Assembly (NCBI GenBank): GCA_030528055.1
Contig: JAUMZQ010000016.1
Location: 1 to 51,813 of the forward strand
Origin: Streptococcus sp.
GTDB taxonomy: Bacteria; Bacillota; Bacilli; Lactobacillales; Streptococcaceae
Direction of reading: 5' to 3'
DNA: 51,813 bases
Shown here: piece by piece, positions 32,036-40,052 of the stretch
Layout: each line of letters opens with the position of its first letter
How positions within the stretch are numbered: position 1 is the stretch's first letter
The notes under the pieces: model-generated
Databases searched by the model: none
What the model was told of the DNA's origin: nothing
The model's input: only the letters and a program-made list of their open reading frames with translations
Translations under genes and position numbers: made by a program

Positions 32036-32055
32036 ATTGTAGATTTAACTACAAT
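32036..32055. repeat. Palindrome at the comC transcription start
   Basis: ATTGTAG and CTACAAT form a perfect seven-base inverted repeat around a six-base AT spacer. It lies just downstream of the comC -10 (32060-32065) and upstream of its ribosome-binding site, so it overlaps the expected start of transcription. It could be an operator or a 5' leader hairpin. Confidence 0.6.
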
Positions 32056-32059
32056 AATC

Positions 32060-32126
32060 ATTATATAGAATAATCGCTAAAATAAAATTCACTGACCCAA
32101 AATGTCATTTTTTATTCCTGAAATGT
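32060..32126 (-). promoter_or_regulatory. comCDE promoter with ComE double box
   Basis: On the minus strand two direct repeats, ACATTTCAG (32118-32126) and ACATTTTGG (32097-32105), are separated by 12 bases. This is the ComE binding arrangement known from S. pneumoniae. A TATAAT -10 lies at 32060-32065, with no consensus -35, as expected of an activated promoter. Confidence 0.9.
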
Positions 32127-32142
32127 TATTCTAATCAAAAAA

Positions 32143-32173
32143 GAAAGAAAAAAACACGAAATTTTCCGTGTTT
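32143..32173 (-). terminator. tRNA-Arg terminator upstream of comC
   Basis: AAACACG pairs with CGTGTTT (minus strand), followed by a T-rich run. It separates tRNA-Arg from the comC promoter; leakage through it would feed comCDE transcription. Confidence 0.8.
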
Positions 32174-32181
32174 CCAACTAG

Positions 32182-32255
32182 TGATCCCAGCAGGATTCGA
32201 ACCTGCGACCGTTCGCTTAGAAGGCGAATGCTCTATCCAGCTGAGCTATGAGACC
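32182..32255 (-). tRNA. tRNA-Arg (TCT)
   Basis: Acceptor GGTCTCA pairs with TGGGATC (two wobble pairs), the anticodon stem TTCGC/GCGAA encloses CTTCTAA with anticodon TCT, the T-arm is GCAGGTTCGAATCCTGC, discriminator A. CCA is not encoded. It is the conserved upstream border of comCDE. Confidence 0.97.
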
Positions 32256-32270
32256 AATTCATACTAACTC

Positions 32271-32299
32271 ATTCTATCAGAAAAACACTCTATCGTCAA
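32271..32299 (-). promoter_or_regulatory. tRNA-Arg promoter
   Basis: On the minus strand TTGACG (32294-32299) and TAGAAT (32271-32276) are 17 bases apart, between the rlmH stop codon and the tRNA. Confidence 0.75.
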
Positions 32300-32302
32300 G
32301 AA

Positions 32303-32782
32303 TCACTTATGATAAAGACTTCCTTCTCTAATCATAAAAGAACGATAAATCTGCTCCACCAAAACAAGTCGCATTAACTGATGAGGAAGTGTCATTTTTC
32401 CAAAACTTATTAGTAAATTTGCTCTTTTTTTAACAGTTGTCGCCAACCCCAAACTTCCTCCAATTATGAAGGTAATAGTTGAAAAACCTTTAACTGCAAC
32501 ACCATCTAGAAAAGCGCTAAATTCTTCTGATGATAGCTGTCTTCCTTCAATAGCTAAAGCAATTACAAATTCTCGTTCATTTATTTTAGAAAGAATACGA
32601 TTTCCTTCCTTTTCTAAAATTTGTTCCTGTTCTGCTTTTTTGGACTTATCTGGTATTTTTTCATCAGCTAACTCAATCATTTCCATTTTACAAAATCTAG
32701 TTAAACGTTTAAAATACTCTGCTATTCCATTCTTTAAATAAGTTTCTTTTAATTTTCCAACGGTTACAATCTTTACTTTCAT
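32303..32782 (-). CDS. rlmH: 23S rRNA pseudouridine-1915 N3-methyltransferase RlmH
   Basis: This 159-residue SPOUT methyltransferase uses SAM to methylate pseudouridine 1915 in helix 69 of 23S rRNA. It starts [27 protein letters not shown] and has the SAM-knot segment [10 protein letters not shown] and the C-terminal [28 protein letters not shown]. It is divergent from htrA, with the DnaA-box pair and CiaR site between them. Confidence 0.98.
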   Translation of the reverse strand: MKVKIVTVGKLKETYLKNGIAEYFKRLTRFCKMEMIELADEKIPDKSKKAEQEQILEKEGNRILSKINEREFVIALAIEGRQLSSEEFSAFLDGVAVKGFSTITFIIGGSLGLATTVKKRANLLISFGKMTLPHQLMRLVLVEQIYRSFMIREGSLYHK

Positions 32783-32896
32783 TCTTTCATTCTATCACAT
32801 TCACGAAAATTTCACATCTTATGCACAAATTAATTTTTAGATAATATTGAGAATTTTTTAAGTAAAATTTCAAGTTTTGCTAACATTTTATAAAAG

Positions 32897-32917
32897 TTTT
32901 CCACAAGATGTGGAAAA
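32897..32917. promoter_or_regulatory. Inverted pair of DnaA boxes upstream of htrA
   Basis: TTTTCCACA (32897-32905) and TGTGGAAAA (32909-32917) face each other with a three-base gap, within a larger palindrome extended by AGTT/AACT. They match the boxes found beside dnaA. They lie just upstream of the CiaR box of htrA. A hairpin is an alternative reading. Confidence 0.7.
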
Positions 32918-32926
32918 CTTTTAGAT

Positions 32927-32959
32927 TTTAAGTTATAATTAAGAATAAGTTTCTATAAT
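32927..32959 (+). promoter_or_regulatory. CiaR box and promoter of htrA
   Basis: TTTAAG-TTATA-ATTAAG (32927-32943) fits the CiaR direct repeat (TTTAAG-N5-WTTAAG). It is followed after ten bases by TATAAT (32954-32959), the same geometry as CiaR-activated promoters in S. pneumoniae. Confidence 0.85.
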
Positions 32960-32988
32960 TTCATCAATTGTCATCCAAGGAGGAAAAT

Positions 32989-34167
32989 ATGAAAAAATCA
33001 TCAAGTTTTTTGAAAAAAGCTTTAATTTTGATTTTAGTTTTAATTATAGGTTTCATAGGGGGAAGTTTAGGGAGCCTTGTAACTTCTAAATGGGGTTCAA
33101 ATTTGACAAACTCATCAAATGGTTCTCACTCATCTACTACGGTTAAAAATTCTTACAAAAATGCCACTGATACTTCTAAAGCTGTAAAGAAAATTCAAAA
33201 TGCTGTTGTATCCGTCATTACTTATACAGATTCTGGTCAAGAAAGTGTTATTAACGGAGAAGATTCAGATGAATCACGGATTTCTAGTGAGGGTTCTGGA
33301 GTGATTTACAAAAAAGATAGTAAAAATGCTTATCTTGTTACCAATACTCATGTCATTAATGGGGCATCTGATGTTGATATTCTATTAGCAGATGGTAGCA
33401 AAGTTCCTGGAGAAATTGTTGGATCAGATACTTATTCTGATATTTCTGTTATTAAAATTAGTTTAGATAAAGTAAGTGATATAGCCGAATTTGGTGACTC
33501 TAGTCAATTAACAGTAGGAGAAGCTGCCATTGCGATTGGTAGTCCTCTTGGTACAGATTATGCTAATTCTGTTACTCAAGGGATTATTTCTAGTTTGGGA
33601 AGAAATGTGACTTTGCAGTCTGAAGATGGACAAAATGTTTCCACAACTGCTCTTCAAACAGATGCAGCTATCAATCCAGGAAACTCTGGTGGTCCACTCA
33701 TTAATATTCAAGGACAAGTTATTGGTATTACTTCAAGTAAAATTTCAAGTAATGGACGAACTGCTGTAGAGGGAATGGGTTTTGCAATTCCTTCTAATGA
33801 TGTTGTAAATATTATTAATCAACTTGAGAAAAGTGGTACCGTCACACGTCCTGCTTTAGGTATCCAAATGCTTGATTTATCAAATCTAACAACTAGTGAT
33901 CTTTCTCAGTTGAAACTTCCAGAGAAAGTGACTTCAGGGGTTCTTGTACGCTCTGTGAATGAAAACATGCCTGCGCACGATAAATTACAAAAACATGATG
34001 TCATCACAAAAATAGATGATCAAAAAATAGAGTCTACTAGTGATTTACAATCAGCTTTATACAAACACAGTATTGGTGATGAAATAAAAGTGACTTATTA
34101 TCGTGAAGGAAAAGAAGAGACAACAACCATCAAACTCACAAAGTCAACTAAAGATTTAGAAAAATAG
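32989..34167 (+). CDS. htrA: Surface serine protease HtrA (DegP-like)
   Basis: HtrA is the membrane-anchored quality-control protease on the cell surface; in S. pneumoniae it degrades competence pheromone and misfolded exported proteins. The 392-residue protein has an N-terminal signal anchor, catalytic His (VTNTHVING, about residue 120), Asp (YSDISVIKI, about 149) and Ser (NPGNSGGPL, about 231), then one PDZ domain. The ATG at 32989 has AAGGAGG; an upstream TTG at 32968 lacks one. CiaR box upstream. parB follows. Confidence 0.97.
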   Translation: MKKSSSFLKKALILILVLIIGFIGGSLGSLVTSKWGSNLTNSSNGSHSSTTVKNSYKNATDTSKAVKKIQNAVVSVITYTDSGQESVINGEDSDESRISSEGSGVIYKKDSKNAYLVTNTHVINGASDVDILLADGSKVPGEIVGSDTYSDISVIKISLDKVSDIAEFGDSSQLTVGEAAIAIGSPLGTDYANSVTQGIISSLGRNVTLQSEDGQNVSTTALQTDAAINPGNSGGPLINIQGQVIGITSSKISSNGRTAVEGMGFAIPSNDVVNIINQLEKSGTVTRPALGIQMLDLSNLTTSDLSQLKLPEKVTSGVLVRSVNENMPAHDKLQKHDVITKIDDQKIESTSDLQSALYKHSIGDEIKVTYYREGKEETTTIKLTKSTKDLEK

Positions 34168-34184
34168 TTGTTTACAAAATTGTC

Positions 34185-34216
34185 AACACACCTTTACGAT
34201 TCAGTAAAGGTGTGTT
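34185..34216 (+). other. Strong hairpin between htrA and parB
   Basis: AACACACCTTTAC and GTAAAGGTGTGTT form a perfect 13-base stem with a six-base loop. It is followed by ATTCTATATG rather than a T-run, and parB starts 14 bases on. It may be a weak terminator or a structure controlling parB expression. Confidence 0.75.
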
Positions 34217-34229
34217 ATTCTATATGTAA

Positions 34230-34997
34230 ATGGAAAATTTTGAATATATTACTTTAACAGAGATTCGGACCAATCCTTATCAACCAAGAAAAGACTTTAA
34301 TCAAGAAAAGATTAAAGAATTGGCTGATTCTATAAAAGAAAATGGAATCATTCAACCAATTATCTTGAGAAAATCCTCTCTTATAGGTTATGAAATTCTA
34401 GCAGGGGAACGACGATTTCGAGCTGCAAAAATGCTAAATTTAAAGGTTGTACCTGCTATTATCAAAGAATTAACTGATGATGATATGATAAAGCAAGCCA
34501 TCATAGAAAATTTACAAAGAGAAGACTTAAATCCTATCGAAGAAGCTAAATCTTATCAACATTTGATTGACAAGGGATTGACACATGATGAAATTGCTAA
34601 AATTATGGGGAAATCTAGACCATATATTAGTAATATTGTACGTTTATTAACCTTATCAAAAGAAACATTAAAAGCTGTTAAAGAAGAAAAAATTTCTCAA
34701 GGTCATGCTAGACTACTAGTCTCTATGACTGAAGAACAACAAGCTAATTTAGTAGAAAAAATCTACAATGAGCAACTCTCTGTTCGTTCTCTTGAGAAGC
34801 TTTTACAAAATAAAGAAAAAACTCAAAAAAGAAAAAAAGGAACTGAAAAAAATTTTATCCAAGCAGAGGAAGATACTTTAAAGAAACTGTTAGGTTTAAA
34901 CGTTAGTATTCAACTAAGAAAGAAAAATAGTGGTAAAATTATTATTCCATTTGAAAATAAAGAAGAATATCAACGAATTATACACAGTTTAAAATAA
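34230..34997 (+). CDS. parB: Chromosome partitioning protein ParB (Spo0J)
   Basis: This 255-residue CTP-dependent DNA clamp binds parS and organises the origin region. The N-terminal domain has the arginine patch GERRFRAAKML, then ENLQREDLNPIEEAKSYQ, a helix-turn-helix (THDEIAKIMGKSRPYISNIVRLL) and a dimerisation tail. Streptococci lack a separate ParA, and none is seen here. No Shine-Dalgarno sequence lies in the usual place; the ATG at 34230 is preceded by the hairpin at 34185-34216. It is directly upstream of oriC and dnaA. Confidence 0.96.
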   Translation: MENFEYITLTEIRTNPYQPRKDFNQEKIKELADSIKENGIIQPIILRKSSLIGYEILAGERRFRAAKMLNLKVVPAIIKELTDDDMIKQAIIENLQREDLNPIEEAKSYQHLIDKGLTHDEIAKIMGKSRPYISNIVRLLTLSKETLKAVKEEKISQGHARLLVSMTEEQQANLVEKIYNEQLSVRSLEKLLQNKEKTQKRKKGTEKNFIQAEEDTLKKLLGLNVSIQLRKKNSGKIIIPFENKEEYQRIIHSLK

Positions 34998-35080
34998 GAT
35001 TGTGCATTTCATTTTTTAAAATAACAGACTTATTCATAAACTATTTTTCAAAAAATGCTGATATAATAACTTCTTTTTAG

Positions 35081-35163
35081 ATATTCACACTTTGTGGAAA
35101 ACTTTTATAAACAATGTGAATTGTCTCTTTTACTTGTGGAAAACTTTTTAAATTTGTGATAAA
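35081..35163. other. oriC: oriC, dnaA-upstream DnaA-box cluster
   Basis: Boxes read ATATTCACA (35081-35089), TGTGGAAAA (35093-35101), TGTGGAAAA (35135-35143) and the weaker TGTGATAAA (35155-35163). The last three share orientation and are 42 and 20 bases apart, close to whole helical turns. They precede dnaA and probably serve both origin function and dnaA autoregulation. The remaining 211-base gap is AT-rich with a possible TATAAT at 35061-35066 region. Confidence 0.82.
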
Positions 35164-35208
35164 ATAAAGGGTATTATTCGTTATATTTTTTAGAGTAAGG
35201 AGGGAATT

Positions 35209-36561
35209 ATGACAAAAGAAAACGATTTTTGGAATCGTATTTTAGAATTAGCTCAAGCACAGTTAAAACAAACCACTTATGACTTTTTTGTATCAGAAGC
35301 TAGTCTGGTAAAAATCGAAGAAAATAAGGCTGTTATTTTACTAGATAGTCCTGTTAAGCAATTGTTTTGGGAACAAAATTTAGTCGGAGTTATTCTAACT
35401 GCTGGTTTTGAATTTTATAACAAAGAATTAATTGGGCAATATACTTTTGATAATAAAGAAAAAAATCCTCCACGAACCACAATAGCAACAACTGACGTTA
35501 GAAACACCAATCATTCTCATTTACCTCCTGTTAACTCTGGTTTAAAAACAAAATATACTTTTGATAATTTTGTTCAAGGAAATGGAAATATCTGGGCTAA
35601 AGCTGCTGCTTTAGCAGTTTCAGAAAATTTAGCCACAACTTATAATCCTCTTTTTATCTACGGAGGACCTGGATTAGGGAAAACTCACTTACTGAACGCT
35701 ATTGGTAATCAAATCTTAGAGAATACTCCTGATGCGCGTGTAAAATATATTCCAGCTGAAACTTTCATTAATGATTTTTTAGAACATCTTAGACTGGGAG
35801 ATATGGATAGTTTTAAGAAAACTTATCGTAGTCTTGATTTATTGTTAATTGATGACATCCAATCTTTAGGTGGAAAAAAAGTTTCTACACAAGAAGAATT
35901 TTTCAACACTTTCAATGCTCTTCATGGAGATAATAAACAAATTGTTTTAACTAGTGATCGTAGCCCAGATCATTTAGACAATTTAGAAGAAAGATTAGTA
36001 ACTCGTTTTAAATGGGGATTAACACAAGATATTACCCCACCTGACTTTGAAACTAGAATCGCTATCTTAAGAAATAAAATTCAAGCTTTTGATTATTCTT
36101 TCTCAAATGATACATTAGAATATCTTGCAGGACAGTTTGATTCAAATGTAAGAGATTTAGAGGGAGCTTTAAATGATATCAGCCTCATTGCTAATGTGAG
36201 AAAATTAAAAGACATTACAATTGATATTGCGGCAGAAGCTATTCGCGCGAGGAAAAAAGATGCTGGATTAGTGACGATTATTCCTATCGACAAGATCCAA
36301 TCAGAAGTTGGTCGTTTTTATGGAGTTAGTGTAAAAGAAATAAAAGGAAGTCGTCGAGTTCAAAATATTGTATTAGCTAGACAAGTTGCTATGTATCTCA
36401 CCCGTGAACTTACAGATAATAGTTTACCTAAAATTGGACGAGAGTTTGGAGGGAAAGATCATACAACTGTCATTCACGCGCATAGTAAGATAAAAACAAT
36501 GTTGGAAACAGATGATAACCTTCGTCTAGAAATAGAAAGTATAAAAAATAAAATAAAATGA
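35209..36561 (+). CDS. dnaA: Chromosomal replication initiator DnaA
   Basis: DnaA is the AAA+ initiator that binds DnaA boxes and melts the origin. The 450-residue protein has the N-terminal oligomerisation domain, a short variable linker, the AAA+ core with [15 protein letters not shown] and [14 protein letters not shown], and the C-terminal DNA-binding signature [25 protein letters not shown] precedes the ATG. Coding-strand polarity changes around here, consistent with the origin. Confidence 0.99.
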   Translation: MTKENDFWNRILELAQAQLKQTTYDFFVSEASLVKIEENKAVILLDSPVKQLFWEQNLVGVILTAGFEFYNKELIGQYTFDNKEKNPPRTTIATTDVRNTNHSHLPPVNSGLKTKYTFDNFVQGNGNIWAKAAALAVSENLATTYNPLFIYGGPGLGKTHLLNAIGNQILENTPDARVKYIPAETFINDFLEHLRLGDMDSFKKTYRSLDLLLIDDIQSLGGKKVSTQEEFFNTFNALHGDNKQIVLTSDRSPDHLDNLEERLVTRFKWGLTQDITPPDFETRIAILRNKIQAFDYSFSNDTLEYLAGQFDSNVRDLEGALNDISLIANVRKLKDITIDIAAEAIRARKKDAGLVTIIPIDKIQSEVGRFYGVSVKEIKGSRRVQNIVLARQVAMYLTRELTDNSLPKIGREFGGKDHTTVIHAHSKIKTMLETDDNLRLEIESIKNKIK

Positions 36562-36564
36562 TCT

Positions 36565-36685
36565 TGTGGATAAGATAAAAATTTTCACTAACGTTTCCCA
36601 CACTTTATAAACAATTAAAAAACATTAGTAGAGTTGATTTATTTCACTTTTTCCACAGAATTAACAGAAACTACTATTACTATTA
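36565..36685. other. oriC: oriC, dnaA-dnaN intergenic unwinding region with DnaA-trio
   Basis: This gap holds a consensus box TGTGGATAA (36565-36573), TTTCCCACA (36594-36602, one mismatch) and TTTTCCACA (36649-36657). Thirteen bases beyond the last box is CTACTATTACTATTA (36671-36685), five consecutive 3'-GAT/AAT-type DnaA-trios on the opposite strand. This box-spacer-trio order is the basal unwinding system described in B. subtilis, followed here by an AT-rich stretch. Confidence 0.85.
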
Positions 36686-36719
36686 ACCTAATAATCATTA
36701 AATAATAAAAGGAGTTCAA

Positions 36720-37856
36720 ATGATTCATTTCTCTATTAATAAAAATCTATTTTTACAATCTTTAAATACAACAAAAAGAGCTATCAGTACTAAAAATGCT
36801 ATTCCCATTCTTTCAACAGTAAAAATTGATGTTACGAATGAAGGAATAACTTTAATTGGTTCTAATGGTCAAATTTCTATAGAAAATTTTATACCGATTC
36901 AAAATGAAGATGCAGGTCTCTTAATAACTTCTTCAGGTTCTATTCTCCTAGAAGCAACTTTTTTTATTAATGTAATATCTAGTCTTCCAGATATCGTTGT
37001 AGACTTTAAAGAAATCGAACAAAATCAAGTAGTCCTTACCAGTGGCAAGTCAGAAATTATTTTGAAAGGAAAAGATGCAGATCAATATCCTCGTATTCAA
37101 GAAATTGCTACTACTAATCCTTTAGAACTTGAAACTAAGATTTTAAAAAAAATAATTAATGAAACTGCTTTTGCAGCAAGTACTCAAGAAAGCCGTCCTA
37201 TTTTGACAGGAGTTCATTTTGTTTTAGAGGATCATAAACTATTAAAAACAGTGGCTACAGACTCTCATCGTTTAAGTCAAAAGAAAATTATTTTAGAAAA
37301 AAATGCAGATAATTTTGATGTTGTCATTCCTAGTCGCTCTCTAAGAGAGTTTATAGCTGTTTTTACGGACGATATTGAAACAGTGGAGGTATTCTTCTCT
37401 AATAATCAAATTCTCTTTAGAAGTGAAAATATAAGTTTTTACACACGCTTATTAGAAGGAAACTATCCAGATACTGACCGCCTGATTCCAACAGAATTTA
37501 CAAGTGAAGTAACCTTTAATACAACAAATCTTCGTCATGCTATGGAAAGAGCGAGATTACTGTCCAATGCAACTCAAAATGGAACCGTTAAATTAGAAAT
37601 TTCCTCCAACCTTGTGAGTGCACATGTTAATTCACCAGAGGTTGGTCGTGTAAACGAAGAAATTGACACTGAAAGTATCTCAGGAGATGATTTAATTATC
37701 AGTTTTAATCCAACTTACCTTATTGACGCTTTAAAAGCTATTGATAGTGAAAAGATCACAATTAGCTTTATCTCATCTGTTCGTCCATTTACTTTGCTTC
37801 CAGGTGAGAAAGATGAAAATTTTATTCAACTGATTACACCTGTAAGAACAAATTAA
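36720..37856 (+). CDS. dnaN: DNA polymerase III beta sliding clamp
   Basis: The 378-residue clamp encircles DNA and tethers polymerase and repair proteins. It has three clamp domains, with typical segments KRAISTKNAIPILSTVKI, ATDSHRLSQKK, the EGNYPDTDRLIP loop and the C-terminal FTLLPGEKDENFIQLITPVR. AAAAGGAG precedes the ATG. A small AT-rich hairpin (TACAAAAAG/CTTTTTTGTA, 37861-37889) follows. Confidence 0.98.
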   Translation: MIHFSINKNLFLQSLNTTKRAISTKNAIPILSTVKIDVTNEGITLIGSNGQISIENFIPIQNEDAGLLITSSGSILLEATFFINVISSLPDIVVDFKEIEQNQVVLTSGKSEIILKGKDADQYPRIQEIATTNPLELETKILKKIINETAFAASTQESRPILTGVHFVLEDHKLLKTVATDSHRLSQKKIILEKNADNFDVVIPSRSLREFIAVFTDDIETVEVFFSNNQILFRSENISFYTRLLEGNYPDTDRLIPTEFTSEVTFNTTNLRHAMERARLLSNATQNGTVKLEISSNLVSAHVNSPEVGRVNEEIDTESISGDDLIISFNPTYLIDALKAIDSEKITISFISSVRPFTLLPGEKDENFIQLITPVRTN

Positions 37857-37920
37857 TGAATACAAAAAGCTTGATTAATCTTTTTTGTATATCTATTGTT
37901 TAACGTTAAAAGGAGTTATG

Positions 37921-38115
37921 ATGTACGAATTAGGAAATTTTGTTGAAATGAAAAAACCTCATGCCTGTACGGTAAAATCAACAGGTAAAAAGGCAAATCG
38001 TTGGGAAATCATACGCTTAGGTGCTGATATAAAAATACGTTGCACTAATTGTGAACATGTGGTGATGATGAGTCGCTATAATTTTGAAAAAAAAATGAAA
38101 AAAATAATTGACTAG
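37921..38115 (+). CDS. DUF951 family small protein
   Basis: The 64-residue protein begins MYELGNFVEMKKPHACTVKS and carries KANRWEIIRLGADIKIRCTNCEHVVMMSR, the DUF951 family pattern, with a CxxC that could bind metal together with nearby Cys/His. Function unknown. I use the second ATG (37921) since AAAGGAG sits five bases before it; an ATG at 37918 and a longer frame from 37885 are less likely. The same gene follows dnaN in S. pneumoniae. Confidence 0.88.
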   Translation: MYELGNFVEMKKPHACTVKSTGKKANRWEIIRLGADIKIRCTNCEHVVMMSRYNFEKKMKKIID

Positions 38116-38140
38116 ATTATCATGTAAAAAACTCTATAAA

Positions 38141-38174
38141 AAAAAACAAACTGTCGCTGCGCAGTTTGTTTTTT
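38141..38174 (+). terminator. Terminator after the DUF951 gene
   Basis: AAAAAACAAACTG pairs perfectly with CAGTTTGTTTTTT around TCGCTGCG. A-runs and T-runs on both sides make it bidirectional, so it may also stop the convergent membrane-protein gene. Confidence 0.9.
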
Positions 38175-38202
38175 ATATCATAGATGAAAAAATAGCCTTT
38201 CT

Positions 38203-38559
38203 CTAACTTTTCTTGCTAGAAAAGAAAAGTTTTTCGAGTAATTTAACAAATATACAAACTAGTAAAATAAAATGAATAGCTATTACATAAAAAACTTGAG
38301 ATATCATTCCGAAGAAATATAAGAAGAACCATATAGCTTCCCCATAACCATGATTCATATTTTTAAATAAATCGTTAAATATTCCTATATAAGGTAATAC
38401 CCAAAGTAATAAAAAGAAGATAACTGCTGTTAATAATCCCGTTATATAAAAATTAAATAGAGGATGAATACGCTTAAACTTCCCAAATAATTTAAATAGA
38501 GCAATATTCAGTAGAATCATTAGAATTAAAAAACTTAGAAAACTTAGAAAAAAATCCAA
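38203..38559 (-). CDS. Small membrane protein of unknown function
   Basis: The 118-residue product is very hydrophobic with three likely transmembrane helices (about residues 3-24, 36-60 and 75-110), a basic loop (KLFGKFKRIH) and a basic tail ending FFSSKKS. I recognise no family. The start would be TTG at 38559, close to a GGGTAGGTAGG purine-rich stretch; an ATG 13 codons in has no ribosome-binding site. It is encoded on the minus strand against the flow of flanking core genes, the first gene of an accessory patch. Confidence 0.6.
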   Translation of the reverse strand: MDFFLSFLSFLILMILLNIALFKLFGKFKRIHPLFNFYITGLLTAVIFFLLLWVLPYIGIFNDLFKNMNHGYGEAIWFFLYFFGMISQVFYVIAIHFILLVCIFVKLLEKLFFSSKKS

Positions 38560-38642
38560 CCTACCTACCCGCCTTTTATAAAATATAATTTTAAGTATTA
38601 TATCATACTTAAGAGAAAACTTTTGTATTATAGTTCAACAAT

Positions 38643-38673
38643 AAAAAAACAAACTACAATAATGGTAGTTTGT
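38643..38673 (-). terminator. Terminator of the DUF1307 lipoprotein gene
   Basis: ACAAACTAC pairs with GTAGTTTGT, with a seven-base T-run on the minus strand. Confidence 0.85.
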
Positions 38674-38718
38674 TCTTTTCGTTATTAATTTTGAAGAATT
38701 ATCAAAAATCCTCTACTT

Positions 38719-39222
38719 TTATTTTAATTCTTTAAACTTTCCATCTTTTACTTCAGAGTATCCTCGTTTTTTCATTTCATCAGCAAATGTTTTTAAATTG
38801 AGATAAGCTTTGTATTTATCACTTAATAATAACGGAAGAAGGTTCCTTTCTTTTGGATCAAGTTTAGAAAAATCCAAAGTAATTTCATATTTTGTATAAT
38901 CATCGGTCTGTGAAATTTTAGCAGTAGCACATTTTGAATTTTTACTCTTATTTAGTCTAGTTTCAAATTCCGTTTTAATTGATTGCTTCGTAGAATCATC
39001 CAAATTAGAATCATTAAAAAATATTAATGCTTCAGATTTAACACTTGATATTTTATCAAAATCTGCTTCTACTGTCATTCTATTATCTATTCCTTCTTCT
39101 TCAAAAATCAATTGATAATAAGCTTTTTTATGACCAAAACTACAGGCAGAAAGTGTAAAAATAATTACTATCGAAGTAATTGAGTAGGCAAATAATTTTA
39201 GTAAGTTTTTCTTAGATTTCAT
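38719..39222 (-). CDS. DUF1307 (YehR-like) lipoprotein, copy B
   Basis: The 167-residue lipoprotein has a basic N-terminus, hydrophobic segment and lipobox LSAC with the cysteine at residue 27. The mature part is lysine/acid-rich and ends YSEVKDGKFKELK. It resembles DUF1307/YehR lipoproteins, whose function is unknown. The next upstream gene encodes a diverged paralogue; both share HKKAYYQ after the lipid cysteine and the same C-terminal end. A TATAAT with TTGATA 18 bases before it and a hairpin over the ribosome-binding site precede this gene. Confidence 0.82.
   Translation of the reverse strand: MKSKKNLLKLFAYSITSIVIIFTLSACSFGHKKAYYQLIFEEEGIDNRMTVEADFDKISSVKSEALIFFNDSNLDDSTKQSIKTEFETRLNKSKNSKCATAKISQTDDYTKYEITLDFSKLDPKERNLLPLLLSDKYKAYLNLKTFADEMKKRGYSEVKDGKFKELK
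38725..38757. repeat. 33-base direct repeat, copy 1 (3' end of lipoprotein gene)
   Basis: These 33 bases are identical to 39301-39333 and encode the shared C-terminus (SEVKDGKFKEL). The flanking coding sequence of the two genes is far less alike. Confidence 0.9.
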
Positions 39223-39231
39223 TAAATTTCT

Positions 39232-39249
39232 CCCTAATTATCATTAGGG
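39232..39249 (-). promoter_or_regulatory. Hairpin overlapping the ribosome-binding site of lipoprotein B
   Basis: CCCTAAT pairs with ATTAGGG around a four-base loop. On the minus strand its 3' arm includes the AGGGAG that should serve as ribosome-binding site for the gene starting at 39222, so it could limit translation. Confidence 0.55.
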
Positions 39250-39294
39250 GTATTATATCATGTTTTTATGAAATTTATCAATAATAGTCAACTA

Positions 39295-39789
39295 CTATTC
39301 TAATTCTTTAAACTTTCCATCTTTTACTTCAGAATACTTTGATTTCTTTAAATCATTAACAGTTTCCTTTAAGCTAATATACTTTATTTTCTGATCATTT
39401 TGTATCGCAATCAATCCTTTTTCTTGAAGTTCTTTGATATCAGTCTTAGAATAATCAACAGATAACTTTTCTTTTATATAACCATCCTTGTATTCTATTT
39501 TGTGAACAACCCCTTTTATCCCACTAATTGATTTAGAGTATTCTTTTAAATTTTCTTCTATTAGCTCTTTACTGCTACTATCATAATAAACAATATTTTC
39601 AGCTGTATTTTTTAATAGCTTATCCCCACTGTATTCTAAAGTTATTCTAGAATCTATTTTATCCTCTTTACTGATTCTTTGATAATATGCTTTCTTATGA
39701 GCCCCACTACAAGCAGTGAGCGTAATAATAATCATTAGTGAAGTAAGTGAATACAAAAATAGTTTAAAAAAATGTTTCTTTTTAGTCAT
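39295..39789 (-). CDS. DUF1307 (YehR-like) lipoprotein, copy A
   Basis: This 164-residue lipoprotein has a lipobox LTAC with cysteine at residue 27, then SGAHKKAYYQ and a charged mature domain ending YSEVKDGKFKELE. It is the upstream paralogue of the gene at 38719, 72 bases away on the same strand. Conservation between the two is high in the signal region and at the last residues but low in the middle, so they have diverged or exchanged ends. Function unknown. Confidence 0.82.
   Translation of the reverse strand: MTKKKHFFKLFLYSLTSLMIIITLTACSGAHKKAYYQRISKEDKIDSRITLEYSGDKLLKNTAENIVYYDSSSKELIEENLKEYSKSISGIKGVVHKIEYKDGYIKEKLSVDYSKTDIKELQEKGLIAIQNDQKIKYISLKETVNDLKKSKYSEVKDGKFKELE
39301..39333. 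repeat. 33-base direct repeat, copy 2 (3' end of lipoprotein gene)
   Basis: Identical to 38725-38757. It lies at the same place in the paralogous gene. Confidence 0.9.
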
Positions 39790-40052
39790 TAGATTTCTCC
39801 TTTATATTATACTACAAATATATTACCATTTTTTTATAATATTGTCATACAAAAATAGAATATCAAAACTTAGTAAGAGAAAAAAGTTAAATAGATTGAA
39901 GAAGGTTTCTAAATTATATATGCAACCTTATTAAATATTATAAATTATCTTGTTTTTAATACTATTGCAACTAGAAGTTGCTTTAAAAAGTGCTAGTTAA
40001 ATTGAAATGAGCATATTATAATAAGATTATAAAAACACAGGAGGTCACGATA

